Shown: positions 22,318 through 31,883, counted from the stretch's first letter. The stretch: DNA of 64,000 nucleotides from Desulfobacteraceae bacterium (GCA_011390465.1 JAABSH010000005.1:57129-121128); one strand, 5' to 3'. The notes: generated by a model not told the origin, from the sequence alone. Numbers and translations are program-made.

Positions 22318-23067
22318 TTATCGGCCGTTTAACGACCAGTCATAATCCAGGTAGCTGACGTTGATATCACCCGATTCTTGTAAAAGCTGTTTTTTCAGTT
22401 CATCGCCCGCGTATTTTTTAAAAAAAGCAGGAATATCATGGTCAAAATCTTCCGCAAACCACTTGAAAATGCTGCTCACATGCAGGGTATTGCCGTTGAG
22501 GTAATTTTTTTCAGAATTGTTGATAAAGGCCCGGGCAACCGCATTGAGCTGCGCGTCCAGCATATTTCCTTCATAGGGTACGGAGATCAGCTTCGGGCAT
22601 CCTTTTGACGCGCAATTGACGGCAAAATGAACCCGTGGATCTTTAAACGTGGGCCGGAGAATATCGTGCTCAATTTCATCCAGAGACAGCATTTTTCCAT
22701 TGATCCGGCAAATCTTTTTCTTCCAGGGACTGCGAAAAAAAGACCCCAGTTCTTTGATGGATTCAACCCCCGGGTAGCCGGATAAGATCAGCTTGATGGT
22801 CCAGGCATTGTAGGCATTGATGTAAAAGGCAAACCGGTCGTCCCGGGAAAGCGTTTCCGGATCAACGGCCGCCAGAACATCCAGATAGGCATCCAGTTTT
22901 TTTTCTTTGTTTTTAAATCCCTGATAATCGACCATCCCGTTTTTTACATAGTTGGACAGCAATTGGGCAAATATGCTGTTGTCAACGCTCTCAGCAGCGG
23001 CTGACAACGGCACACTCATGAATCCGGCGTATAAAAACACCAGAACCAATATTATTTTCTTTTTCAT
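22318..23067 (-). CDS. DUF547 exported protein
   Basis: A 249-residue protein with a signal peptide (MKKKIILVLVFLYAGFMSVPLSAAA) and the DUF547 domain: LLSNYVKNGMVDYQGF, RFAFYINAYNAWTIKLIL, HFAVNCASKGCPKL and YLDYDWSLNG. The conserved Asn-Cys-Ala-Ser-x-Gly-Cys stretch suggests a papain-like or metal-linked active site, but no activity is established. It lies 105 bases before the radical SAM gene on the same strand. DUF547 genes often sit near VTT/flavin reductase and rSAM/selenodomain-associated transferase genes, as they do here; that is recalled knowledge. Confidence 0.88.
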   Translation of the reverse strand: MKKKIILVLVFLYAGFMSVPLSAAAESVDNSIFAQLLSNYVKNGMVDYQGFKNKEKKLDAYLDVLAAVDPETLSRDDRFAFYINAYNAWTIKLILSGYPGVESIKELGSFFRSPWKKKICRINGKMLSLDEIEHDILRPTFKDPRVHFAVNCASKGCPKLISVPYEGNMLDAQLNAVARAFINNSEKNYLNGNTLHVSSIFKWFAEDFDHDIPAFFKKYAGDELKKQLLQESGDINVSYLDYDWSLNGR

Positions 23068-23087
23068 GCCTTTTCCTTTTTATGCGG

Positions 23088-23822
23088 TTACGGGTTTGAT
23101 TGGTCTCTTTTTTGGCGATAATAAACACTTTGCTTGAGTTCATTTTTGTAAATAATCTGTTCATGGGCCTCGGCCGCCATCATGATGTATGCGCCGGAAA
23201 ATTCTTCCAGCCCATACTGACAGACCAGAACACCATTTAGTAAAGGCTGTCTGAGTTCCGGCGCCTGTTCCAGTTCGCGCAGGGTTTCCAGATCCCATCC
23301 TTTGCAAATGGCCCAGGACATATCTCCCAGAATCCGAAACTTTTTTGAATTTGCGGCAAAGGCGCACAAATATTGGATCATTTCTTCCGGCGTGTTTTTC
23401 CCTTCACTCACAACCAAGCGATCCTTTTTCAGATCTTTTTCCAGTGACGGCCGGTGACGGCCAAGCAAGGACAAAAAATCTTTATGTTTTTGCCGGGGCA
23501 TCACCATAAGCATACTCTCTCCTTGGTTCAGTCCGGTCACTGCATATTTCAGAGCCGTGTCAAAAAACTCTTTCTGATTTGCAAAAAAATGCGTAGAATG
23601 GCTGCTGTCAGAGAGTTTCAGGCCGTCAAACCCCAGTGGAACCAGTGCCGGCCCTTTGTCTTTGTTCAAAAAAGCAACCAGATCGGCCATGTAAAAACGT
23701 CTCTCTTTTTTCCCCCCCACCCGAAAACAGTTGAGAGACCCTTTATTGGTCCAGCGCCGGATGCTCATTTCAGAGACGTTTAAAAACTCAGCTGCTTCTC
23801 TAACATTCAAAAGTCGATTCAT
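23088..23822 (-). CDS. DcmR-type regulator: excisionase/MerR-like HTH plus MEDS domain
   Basis: A 244-residue protein. Residues 1-55 form an excisionase/MerR-like helix-turn-helix (LLNVREAAEFLNVSEMSIRRWTNKGSL). The rest matches the MEDS sensory domain of methanogens, methylotrophs and DcmR: HSTHFFANQKEFFDTALKYAVTGLNQGE, RILGDMSWAICKG, LVCQYGLEEFSGAYIMMA. DcmR regulates dichloromethane dehalogenase in Methylobacterium; MEDS domains are thought to sense small C1 or hydrocarbon-related ligands. It heads the AlkB cluster and lies beside a divergent promoter region with three 10-bp repeats, its likely binding site. Confidence 0.85.
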   Translation of the reverse strand: MNRLLNVREAAEFLNVSEMSIRRWTNKGSLNCFRVGGKKERRFYMADLVAFLNKDKGPALVPLGFDGLKLSDSSHSTHFFANQKEFFDTALKYAVTGLNQGESMLMVMPRQKHKDFLSLLGRHRPSLEKDLKKDRLVVSEGKNTPEEMIQYLCAFAANSKKFRILGDMSWAICKGWDLETLRELEQAPELRQPLLNGVLVCQYGLEEFSGAYIMMAAEAHEQIIYKNELKQSVYYRQKRDQSNP

Positions 23823-23964
23823 TGGCCAGTCTGCTTCTTGTCGTTTTTGGTCAAGTCAAAAAGGAGGAGCATTAATCTTTTATATTTTAATTAATTTTAT
23901 TATACAATAATATACAATAATATACAATATGATTTAATATATCTGAAGTCAAGCCAAGGCCCTG
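23823..23964. promoter_or_regulatory. Divergent promoter region with 10-bp repeats
   Basis: This AT-rich region separates the MEDS regulator (minus) from the glycosyltransferase fusion (plus). TATACAATAA-type units repeat three times at exact 10-bp spacing (23901-23930). On the minus strand TATAAT (23904-23899) with TTGTAT 17 bases upstream gives a plausible promoter for the regulator and the AlkB cluster, placing the repeats over its -35 region. Confidence 0.6.
23901..23930. repeat. Three 10-bp direct repeats (operator candidate)
   Basis: tatacaataa, tatacaataa and tatacaatat lie head to tail with one-helical-turn phasing. Repeats at that period present the same DNA face to a regulator. They are the only ordered repeat in the divergent region beside the MEDS regulator. 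Confidence 0.75.
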
Positions 23965-25275
23965 ATGACAAAAAGCTCTGCAATGAAAACAAAAGACAAT
24001 CTATCGAAAGTCCGGATTATTGTATTTACGCGATTTCCTGTCCCGGGTCATGCAAAGACCCGCCTGATTCCGGCACTCGGCGCGGACGGCGCAGCCGAAT
24101 TGCAACGGCGGATGACGGAGTTTACCATCAAGCAGGTTCGCCAAACCGGAATAAAAATGGAAATTCGATTCACTGGCGGTTCGGAATCTCAAATGCGGGA
24201 ATGGCTGGGCCCTGACGGCAAATACACACATCAAGGACCAGGCGATCTGGGCGCACGGATGGCGCGCGCTTTTGCGGATGCTTTTAACGATGGGGCGGAA
24301 AAAGTGCTGGTCGTCGGGAGTGACTGTCCCGACAATCGAACCGAAAACATGCTCAAGGCCCTAAAGTCGATGGATGACACCCGTTGTGTTCTCGGGCCAG
24401 CCACTGATGGCGGGTATTATTTAATCGGGCTGCGGGAACCCTGTCCTGAGTTATTCCGCGATGTGGATTGGGGTACTGAACGGGTTTTTAAGCAAACAGC
24501 GGGAAAACTGGACCACTATACTGTTCTTCCCGCGCTGAGCGATGTCGATAAACCCGGTGATATTCCGCCGCGAATTTCCGTGATCATTCCGGCAGTCAAT
24601 GAAGAAGCCTACCTTAAACCGGCCGTGAAAGCAGCGTTGAATGGATTCAACACGGAAACAATTGTGGCGGACGGTGGAAGCTGCGACCGTACACGGGAAA
24701 TTGCTTCTCTGGCTGGTGCCAGGGTGATCCAGGGCCGTATTGGCAGAGCAGTACAGATGAATTATGGCGCACAGCATGCCAATGGTGATATTCTGGTGTT
24801 TCTGCATGCGGACTCTGTTCTGCCCCCGGGATGGGATTATCAGGTTCGTCGTGTCATGAGACAGCCGCGAGTGATACTGGGATACTTTGGTTTTGCAATC
24901 AACGGTTCATTTTTCGGCAGGCATTGGATTGAGTGGGGCGCGAACCTGAGATCCCGTTTGCTGAAACGTCCCTACGGAGATCAGGGCCTGTTCATTCGGC
25001 GCAATGATTTTTTTGAAATGGCGGGATTTCCGGTGGTGCCGATTCTTGAGGATGTCTTGTTTGTAAAGCAGGCAAGAAACCGGGGGTTGACCGTCTGTAC
25101 GGGCGTCCCACTGCCAACCTCCGGCAGAAGGTGGCTGAAATACGGCGTCATCAATACAACAATCCTTAATCAAATTGTTCTCATTTCAGCATATCTTGGC
25201 GCTGATCTTGACAAATTGAGAGAGGTTTACCGTAATGGGAAAAATCCGTTGTTTGCACTTCTGCGCAAAGCTTGA
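23965..25275 (+). CDS. Two-domain glycosyltransferase (TIGR04282 + TIGR04283 fusion)
   Basis: A 436-residue fusion. Residues ~15-205 are a DUF2064/TIGR04282 nucleotidyl-/glycosyltransferase (FTRFPVPGHAKTRLIP, VVGSDCPDN, LGPATDGGYYLIGL). Residues ~207-436 are a family 2 glycosyltransferase of the TIGR04283 type (ISVIIPAVNEEAYL, IVADGGSCDRT, FLHADSVLPPGW). These two are usually separate genes, formerly called rSAM/selenodomain-associated transferases 1 and 2 and now often linked to arsenosugar synthesis. Here no ArsS or ArsM is visible. It is divergent from the AlkB cluster and probably works with it. The acceptor is unknown. Confidence 0.88.
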   Translation: MTKSSAMKTKDNLSKVRIIVFTRFPVPGHAKTRLIPALGADGAAELQRRMTEFTIKQVRQTGIKMEIRFTGGSESQMREWLGPDGKYTHQGPGDLGARMARAFADAFNDGAEKVLVVGSDCPDNRTENMLKALKSMDDTRCVLGPATDGGYYLIGLREPCPELFRDVDWGTERVFKQTAGKLDHYTVLPALSDVDKPGDIPPRISVIIPAVNEEAYLKPAVKAALNGFNTETIVADGGSCDRTREIASLAGARVIQGRIGRAVQMNYGAQHANGDILVFLHADSVLPPGWDYQVRRVMRQPRVILGYFGFAINGSFFGRHWIEWGANLRSRLLKRPYGDQGLFIRRNDFFEMAGFPVVPILEDVLFVKQARNRGLTVCTGVPLPTSGRRWLKYGVINTTILNQIVLISAYLGADLDKLREVYRNGKNPLFALLRKA

Positions 25276-25373
25276 GGCTTTGCAAAAAATCCGGATTCTT
25301 TGATTTTCAGATACCCAATAAACTTTTTATCGCAAAGCGCACCGGAGATTCTTGCGGGATTACCGCCGGTCTG

Positions 25374-26366
25374 CTAATGCTCCCGCTTCCGGGTAAACAC
25401 ATGAATCAGGCGGTCCTTGTCCCGGCCGATGGCAGACGCATCCTGATTTTCGTCCCAGGCCAGCAGGGCCGCCGGGTCGGTGATCACCACCACGGGGCAG
25501 GTGGACCGGAACGCGGTGCGCTCCACAGCGCTTCCGGCATACCATTTTTGGCCTTCCGCCTTGGTATGGGAACCCATTACAATCAAATCCGCGGCCATTT
25601 CCCGGGCCGTGTTGACGATTTCCTGGTGCGGCAGGGCCCCTGCCCTGATCTGATATTCATGGGACACGCCTTTTACTGCATCTGCGCAAAATGTTTCCAG
25701 CCGCTCCCGGGCCGCGGCCCGGTCCGCCTCGAAATCCTCGCGGGAATATTTGGGATACGGCGGTACCGGCAGCATGTGAAAAGGAAAAATGGCAGATCCA
25801 AACCGGTCCGCCATCTGCCGGGCAAAAGACAGGGCGCATTCACAGGATACGGAAAAATCAATGCCCACCAGGATTTTTTGGAATTCAGCGGTCCCAATCC
25901 GAACTGCCGGATTGACAATCATCACCGGACAGTTTTCCCGCATCACCACCCCTTCCACCGTGCTCCCGATCTTTCCTGCGGTCCGGACCACTCCCTTTTC
26001 CGCGGCCCGGCCCGAATGCGGGCCAAGCACGATCATGGAAGCCTTCAGCTGCCGGGACCAGCGGAGGATTTCCGCCCACGGAAGCCCCGGGGCCACCCGA
26101 ATATTCACCTCTCCTTCAGGCGGAAAAATATCCGCATAAACTGCATCAATGGCCGAAATCAGGGTTTTGGCATAATCCGGACCGTAATCGATTTCTTCGC
26201 CAGTCTTAAAATGCTTTACCCGAAGCCGATTTTCCGTCTGCGCGGACTCCGGCACATGAAGGATATGCAAATCCGCCTGATTCCGGGCGGCAATCTGCGC
26301 GGCGGCGGCGACCACCGGATCCCGAACATCCACCAGATCAGTGGCGGCTAAAATATGTCTGAACAT
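25374..26366 (-). CDS. Universal stress protein, two UspA domains
   Basis: A 330-residue protein with two tandem UspA folds (residues ~1-155 and ~160-310). The second has the ATP-binding loop VMGSHTKAEGQKWYAGSAVE; the first has a weaker version, VLGPHSGRAAEKGVV. USP proteins bind ATP or AMP and act in stress and starvation; the target is not known. The last ~25 residues are unrelated to the domain. Upstream, on the same strand, is the APH/kinase fusion, only 18 bases away. Confidence 0.9.
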   Translation of the reverse strand: MFRHILAATDLVDVRDPVVAAAAQIAARNQADLHILHVPESAQTENRLRVKHFKTGEEIDYGPDYAKTLISAIDAVYADIFPPEGEVNIRVAPGLPWAEILRWSRQLKASMIVLGPHSGRAAEKGVVRTAGKIGSTVEGVVMRENCPVMIVNPAVRIGTAEFQKILVGIDFSVSCECALSFARQMADRFGSAIFPFHMLPVPPYPKYSREDFEADRAAARERLETFCADAVKGVSHEYQIRAGALPHQEIVNTAREMAADLIVMGSHTKAEGQKWYAGSAVERTAFRSTCPVVVITDPAALLAWDENQDASAIGRDKDRLIHVFTRKREH

Positions 26367-26384
26367 GATGCCTCCTTTGAAAAA

Positions 26385-27986
26385 TCACGATTCATCCGGC
26401 TGCGTGTTTCTGTAATTTCCGGAAAGCACTGCATCCACGCAGGCCTGTATGCTGTTTTCCGTATTCACCTCAATATGCCCCGGTTCACTGATTTCCGTCA
26501 ATGGTTCATAATTTTTTTTGAAAAATTCAAAATGGGTCAATCGGGCGTCGGACTCGACAGCCTGAGTTTCCCGGTCTTTGAGCCGTTTTTTAAGCCGGGC
26601 ATCCGGCAGGACACATTCAATGAAAAGAAGACCTGCATCGGTTGTTTCGGCCAGCCGGACCACCTGCCGGCGGAAAACCCTTGCGCTGAAAGTGGCGTCC
26701 AGAATAACGGAACCGCCCTTTCTGATTTCCCATGCCGCTGTTTCAAGCATTTTATCATAGGTCCCGCGGGTGGCATCCCGGGAATAAATGTCTGTTTCAA
26801 AAGCAATATTTTCCGCGGTTTCAGACGCCGGGCCGAACATTTCCCTGCGCACCCGGTCGGAACTGATGACCCGGGCCATGCAAAGGCCTCCCAGCTCCCG
26901 GGCCAGGGTGCTTTTGCCGGATGCCGGCATGCCGCAGACCACCCACAGTCGGGGCCGGGAAGCGCAGCGCGCGTAATGGCGGGCCAGCATGAGGTGTCTT
27001 TTGATTTTCACCGCCAGCTTGTCTTTGACGGTTTCGGTAACATCCGGTTCATCATGGCGGATGCAGTCCACCTTGAGCCGCACAACCGCGCGATAGCTTT
27101 TGTAAAAATCAATCATCCCATAGATTCCCGGATCACGGGTCACCCGGGCGCAGGCGGAAATGAGTGTGGCAGCCAGTTGCCGATACCCCATGAATTCCAT
27201 GTCCATGGCAAGAAACCCCAGATCCGAGGCCACGTCCTGGTGCCGGAACCGGTCATTGAATTCAATGCAGTCAATAATCCGGATGCCGCGATCCGTAAAA
27301 TAGACATGGCCGGTGCGGAGATCCCCGTGACAGTCCTGGAACCGGTTTTCATCCATGCGGTTAAAAAAAAGTAACCGGTGCTGTTGTAAAAAATCCATTG
27401 TCAGGTCCTGAACCGATGAAAACAGGTCCGGATCAAGCAGGCGGCCGGTATAGTTTCTTGTCTGGTTAAAATTTTCCGCGCAGTTGCCGGCGATGATGTC
27501 AAATTCCGCCTGTCTGTCCTGTAGCGGATCACCCGCGGGTTGTCCATAAAATGCCGCAAGCTTTTGGGCCAGGTCCTGGATTTGGGGGTTATCGATCCGG
27601 CCGGACCGCAGCAAATATTTCATGGCGCAGGTATCGGCAAGCCTGCGCATTTTCACCGCGTATTCCACTGCCGGCCCCTCTCCGCCCAGCCGGTAGGTGC
27701 CGTTTTGACAGGTAATGGCAACCACATCCAGATACACATCTGCGGCAAGCCGGCGATTTAAGAAAATTTCCCGGTCGCAGAAATACGCCCGTTTTTCCAG
27801 GGTGGTGAAATCCAGAAACCCCAGGTTCAGGGGTTTTTTGATTTTATATACATAATCCCCCGCCAGAAACACTTTGGAGATATGGGTTTCAACACTTGTA
27901 ACAGGGGCCGCGGGGTGGGGATAAAAATCAGGATCCGCCATCCGGCGAAAAAGCGCGCGATGATCGCTGGTGTCATGGGTGTCCAT
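26385..27986 (-). CDS. APH-like phosphotransferase / AAA-type kinase fusion
   Basis: A 533-residue two-domain protein. The N-terminal ~340 residues resemble aminoglycoside/choline-type kinases, with the catalytic loop CHGDLRTGHVYF and the metal-binding IIDCIEFNDRFRHQDVASDL. The C-terminal ~190 residues are a P-loop kinase (VVCGMPASGKSTLAREL) of the gluconate kinase/AAA_33 group. This fusion is common in bacteria but its substrate is not established. It lies just upstream of the universal stress protein, a pairing also seen in other genomes to my recollection. Confidence 0.88.
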   Translation of the reverse strand: MDTHDTSDHRALFRRMADPDFYPHPAAPVTSVETHISKVFLAGDYVYKIKKPLNLGFLDFTTLEKRAYFCDREIFLNRRLAADVYLDVVAITCQNGTYRLGGEGPAVEYAVKMRRLADTCAMKYLLRSGRIDNPQIQDLAQKLAAFYGQPAGDPLQDRQAEFDIIAGNCAENFNQTRNYTGRLLDPDLFSSVQDLTMDFLQQHRLLFFNRMDENRFQDCHGDLRTGHVYFTDRGIRIIDCIEFNDRFRHQDVASDLGFLAMDMEFMGYRQLAATLISACARVTRDPGIYGMIDFYKSYRAVVRLKVDCIRHDEPDVTETVKDKLAVKIKRHLMLARHYARCASRPRLWVVCGMPASGKSTLARELGGLCMARVISSDRVRREMFGPASETAENIAFETDIYSRDATRGTYDKMLETAAWEIRKGGSVILDATFSARVFRRQVVRLAETTDAGLLFIECVLPDARLKKRLKDRETQAVESDARLTHFEFFKKNYEPLTEISEPGHIEVNTENSIQACVDAVLSGNYRNTQPDES

Positions 27987-28212
27987 CCAGGGCCTCCGGG
28001 TTGGCTTAACGGTTTCAAGTTATAAATTTATCATATCACACTAAAGTTTATTTGCGAACAGAACAAATCCGTCATTTTATTTTTCCTTAAGGCATTTTCC
28101 TTTTTTACATGGTCATCCGGCCGGTTTTTTGATATATGTCGACTTTTGTTATCAATAATTTTGTTATCAACGACCCACCGCAACCAACCGTCAAAGGGAT
28201 AAAGGAAAATAT

Positions 28213-31188
28213 ATGGACCCGCAAAACCCAGGCATCAAGGCCGGCGACCGCATCGCAGGCTACCAGGTCGAAAAAATTACCGAACTTCCGGAAATTCAAT
28301 CTTTTTTTTACGAACTCACCCATCCGGGCACCGGCGCCCGGCACATTCATATCAGCTGTCAGGATACGGAAAACACTTTTTCCGTGGCATTTAAAACCGT
28401 ACCCCGGGATTCCACGGGCGTGGCCCATATTCTGGAGCACACCGTACTGTGCGGGTCCAGAAAATATCCGGTCCGGGACCCGTTTTTCTCCATGCTCACC
28501 CGGAGTCTGAAAACCTTTATGAATGCGCTGACCGCGTCCGACTGGACCATGTATCCGTTTGCCACTCAGAACAAAAAAGATTTTTACAATCTCATGGAGG
28601 TGTATCTGGATGCCGCGTTTTTCCCGCGCCTGGACCGCCTCAGCTTTAAGCAGGAAGGCCACCGCCTGGAATTTGAGACCACCGGACCCGGCGAACCTGA
28701 GCGTCTTGTTTACAAAGGCGTGGTATACAATGAAATGAAAGGCGCCATGTCATCCCCGGATCAGGTCATGGTCCGGTCCATGCTGAACGCCCTGTATCCG
28801 GACACCACCTACGGCCACAATTCCGGCGGGGACCCGGCCCGGATTCCGGATCTGAGCTGGGACCAGCTCAAGGCCTTTCACCGGCATCACTACCATCCCA
28901 GCAACGCCTTTTTCTATACCTATGGGAACCTTCCTGTGGCAGCGCACCTGGAATTTATTCAGGAAAAAGTGCTGGCCCATTTTGATCCCATTCATCCGGA
29001 CACCAATGTTGCGTCCCAGCCCCGGTGGGACGCGCCCCGGGAAAAAACCTATTATTATCCGTTTGATGAAACCGATGACCCTGCGAAAAAGTCCCAGGTC
29101 TGCCTGGCCTGGCTCACCGCGGACATCCGGGACAGCCTGGAAGTGCTGAGCCTTACCGTGCTTGAACAGGTGCTGCTGGGCAATTCCGGATCCCCCCTGC
29201 ACCAGGCCCTTCTGGATTCCGGCCTGGGCAGCACCCTTTCCGACGGCACCGGCTATGACACGGACAACAAAGACACCATGTTTGCCTGCGGCCTGAAAGA
29301 CACGGACCCGGCAGATGCGGATGCCATTGAAAAAATTATCTTTGATACCCTGCAGGATCTTGCGGAAAACGGCATTGACAAAGAATTGGTGGAATCAGCC
29401 ATTCATCAGATTGAATTTCACCGCAAGGAAGTGAGCAACACGCCCTACCCCTATGGGATCAAGCTGTTGCTCCGCATGTCAGGGGACTGGTTTCATCACG
29501 GGAGTCCGGTCTCCGCTCTGGAAGTGGACCCGCTGATCAAAACCCTGTTTGATGAACTGGACAAAGGGCCGTTTCTGGAAAACCAGATCCGGAAATACTT
29601 TCTGGACAATCCTCACCGGGTCCGGATGCTGCTGCTGCCGGATCAAAATATGGCAAAAGCCGAAGCAAAGCGCGAACAGGATGCCCTGGCCAAGATTCGC
29701 CAGAGCCTGAAACCCGAAGATCTGGATCGCATCAAAACAGATGCCAAGGCCCTGGCCGACCTGCAGGAAGCCAAAGAAAATCTCTCCTGCCTGCCCACCC
29801 TTGAAATAAAGGACATTCCGCCGAAAATCCAGACAATGACGGAAACTCCCGGCTACGATGGCACGGACGCGTTGTGCTATGAACAGCCCACATCCGGCAT
29901 TTTCTACCTTACCACGGCCTTCGGGCTCCAGGCGCTATCTTCGGACCTCCTGCCCCTGGTCCCGTTTTTCTGCCACAGCCTGCCGCTTATCGGCACCACC
30001 CGGCACAGCTATCATGAAATTGCCCGGCTGATGGATCTGTATACCGGCGGCATGGGGCTTGCCATTTCCGCGGGCACCCGTTTTGCGGACAATCAGGAAA
30101 ATGAATGCCTGCCGGTGATGACGTTTTCCGCCAAATGCCTATCCCGGAATCTTATAAAAATGTTTGCCCTCACAGACGAACTGCTGTGCGAAAACCAGTT
30201 CACGGATCTTAAACGATTAAAACAGCTGCTTCTGGAATACCGGTCCAACAAAGAAGCCTCGGTGGTGGCAAACGGCCACCGGTACGCCATTTCCCTGGCC
30301 TCCAGGTCATTTAACGCCGCCGGGGTCTTTAATGAAAACTGGCACGGCATTCATCAGGTGAAAATGTTCAAACACCTTACCGAAGATCTGAGCAATGACC
30401 GGCTGGCCGCTATTGCCGATGACTTGGCCAGAATCAGCGGCTGTCTTTTGAAAAGCAACAACATGCGCGCGGGGCTGATCGGCGAGGCCGATGACATCAA
30501 AGCCGCCATCGGGCAAACAGAAAACCTGAAACAGCATCTGGGAGATGGCGACAACGCCGGATTCGGCGCGCCGGCCCTTGATTTTTCCCCGGTGCCGGTG
30601 CGGGAAGGATGGAGCACTTCGTCCGCGGTCTCTTTTGTGGCCCAGACCTTTCAGACCCACCCCATCACCCATGAACATGCCCCGGCCCTGGCAGTGATCA
30701 GCAAAATCCTGCGGTCCATGTTTCTGCACCGGGAAATCCGGGAAAAAGGCGGGGCCTACGGCGGATTTGCCCTTTATCAGATGGACAGCGGCATCTTCTG
30801 TTTTGCATCCTACCGGGACCCGCACATTGCCAACACCCTGAAGGTGTATGGGGCTGCCTCAAACTTCATTGTTTCCGGTGACTACACGGAAGAAGACATC
30901 AAAGAAGCCATTCTGCAGGTCTGTGCGGACATTGACCACCCGGATACCCCGAACACGGCAGCGGGAAAGGCCTTTTACCGGAAGCTTGCCGGCCTGAGCG
31001 ACGACATCCGCAACGCCTTTAAACAGAACCTGCTCAAATTAAACCGAGACAAGGTACTGGAAACGGCCCGAGCTTATTTCGGCCCTGCCATGCCCCCGGC
31101 ATCGGTTGCGGTTATTTCCAGCAACCAGGCCCTGGAAGATGCCCAGAAAAAACTGGGTGAAACGCCGCTGGAGCTGCATCGGATATAA
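28213..31188 (+). CDS. M16C metallopeptidase, presequence-protease (PreP)-like
   Basis: A 991-residue peptidase with the inverted zinc motif HILEHTVLCG (HxxEH, residues ~76-80) and the downstream glutamate region, two M16 half-modules joined by the M16C-associated linker, and a C-terminal module with LHREIREKGGAYGGFALY. Length and architecture match PreP/Cym1-type peptidases, which cut peptides in a closed chamber. No signal peptide is seen, so it should be cytoplasmic. AAAGG lies upstream of the ATG. It stands alone. Confidence 0.93.
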   Translation: MDPQNPGIKAGDRIAGYQVEKITELPEIQSFFYELTHPGTGARHIHISCQDTENTFSVAFKTVPRDSTGVAHILEHTVLCGSRKYPVRDPFFSMLTRSLKTFMNALTASDWTMYPFATQNKKDFYNLMEVYLDAAFFPRLDRLSFKQEGHRLEFETTGPGEPERLVYKGVVYNEMKGAMSSPDQVMVRSMLNALYPDTTYGHNSGGDPARIPDLSWDQLKAFHRHHYHPSNAFFYTYGNLPVAAHLEFIQEKVLAHFDPIHPDTNVASQPRWDAPREKTYYYPFDETDDPAKKSQVCLAWLTADIRDSLEVLSLTVLEQVLLGNSGSPLHQALLDSGLGSTLSDGTGYDTDNKDTMFACGLKDTDPADADAIEKIIFDTLQDLAENGIDKELVESAIHQIEFHRKEVSNTPYPYGIKLLLRMSGDWFHHGSPVSALEVDPLIKTLFDELDKGPFLENQIRKYFLDNPHRVRMLLLPDQNMAKAEAKREQDALAKIRQSLKPEDLDRIKTDAKALADLQEAKENLSCLPTLEIKDIPPKIQTMTETPGYDGTDALCYEQPTSGIFYLTTAFGLQALSSDLLPLVPFFCHSLPLIGTTRHSYHEIARLMDLYTGGMGLAISAGTRFADNQENECLPVMTFSAKCLSRNLIKMFALTDELLCENQFTDLKRLKQLLLEYRSNKEASVVANGHRYAISLASRSFNAAGVFNENWHGIHQVKMFKHLTEDLSNDRLAAIADDLARISGCLLKSNNMRAGLIGEADDIKAAIGQTENLKQHLGDGDNAGFGAPALDFSPVPVREGWSTSSAVSFVAQTFQTHPITHEHAPALAVISKILRSMFLHREIREKGGAYGGFALYQMDSGIFCFASYRDPHIANTLKVYGAASNFIVSGDYTEEDIKEAILQVCADIDHPDTPNTAAGKAFYRKLAGLSDDIRNAFKQNLLKLNRDKVLETARAYFGPAMPPASVAVISSNQALEDAQKKLGETPLELHRI

Positions 31189-31343
31189 TTAGATTTTAAG
31201 CATTTTGACCAACGCAATCTGTGGCTTCCTGTGAATATATATCTGATTATTGTATAGTTTTTTTTTGGTTCAATCATTAAGATTCGTGGCCTCCATAACA
31301 AAAAAAGCCGGAATTTAATAGGATGGTTTAATAAGAGGAAATA

Positions 31344-31883
31344 ATGGGTTATTCCATATCAGATTTAAAAAAAGCCTTGTCGAAAAAAACAAAAACCGAA
31401 TTAGTGAATGAAATATCAATGTTATGCCAAAAATTTTCACAGGTTAAGGATTATTATCAGGCACAGTGGAGTGATCCCAATGATGTTTTAAAAAAACACG
31501 AAATCATAATTCAAAAAGAATTCATAGAAGGAAAAACGCGAGGCCTTCCAAAAGCAAGGCTTTCGGTGGCCAAAAAGGCTATAAGTGACTTTAAAAAATT
31601 GACTGAAGATCCAGAGTTAATAGCAGATTTAATGTTAACATTCGTTGAAAGTGTCTCCTCGTTTAACACAGAATTTGGTCCCGACCGAGAAACCTTTTAT
31701 ACGAGCCCGGAGAGTATATTTGAAAAGGCTCTAAAATTAATAGAAAAAAGTAAACTTCTTGGTAAATACCAATCAAGAGCGAAAAAAATTGTGATGAACG
31801 CTACTAATGGATTTGGACATCAGGATTCTTTACATGAAAAATATGAAGAGGCTTATGGTGAGGTAATTGAAAAACTTTATTGA
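31344..31883 (+). CDS. DUF6155-type hypothetical protein
   Basis: A 179-residue, lysine-rich, mostly helical protein: YSISDLKKALSKKTKTELVNEI, QVKDYYQAQWS and a C-terminal NGFGHQDSLHEKYEEAYGEVIEKLY. It resembles the DUF6155 group; no function is known. It is much AT-richer than the M16 peptidase before it, which marks the left border of the accessory region running to about 39 kb. AGAGGAAAT precedes the ATG. Confidence 0.7.
   Translation: MGYSISDLKKALSKKTKTELVNEISMLCQKFSQVKDYYQAQWSDPNDVLKKHEIIIQKEFIEGKTRGLPKARLSVAKKAISDFKKLTEDPELIADLMLTFVESVSSFNTEFGPDRETFYTSPESIFEKALKLIEKSKLLGKYQSRAKKIVMNATNGFGHQDSLHEKYEEAYGEVIEKLY

Noticed and set aside
22058-22318. Minus ORF beginning MIIFPALIIILAISG between DUF547 and the radical SAM gene
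   Set aside because: The hydrophobic start lies in the gap, but most of the frame overlaps the radical SAM gene out of phase; no ribosome-binding site was found.
25272-27374. Plus-strand ORFs at 25272 and 26355
   Set aside because: Antisense shadows of the universal stress protein and APH/kinase fusion, which have clear motifs.
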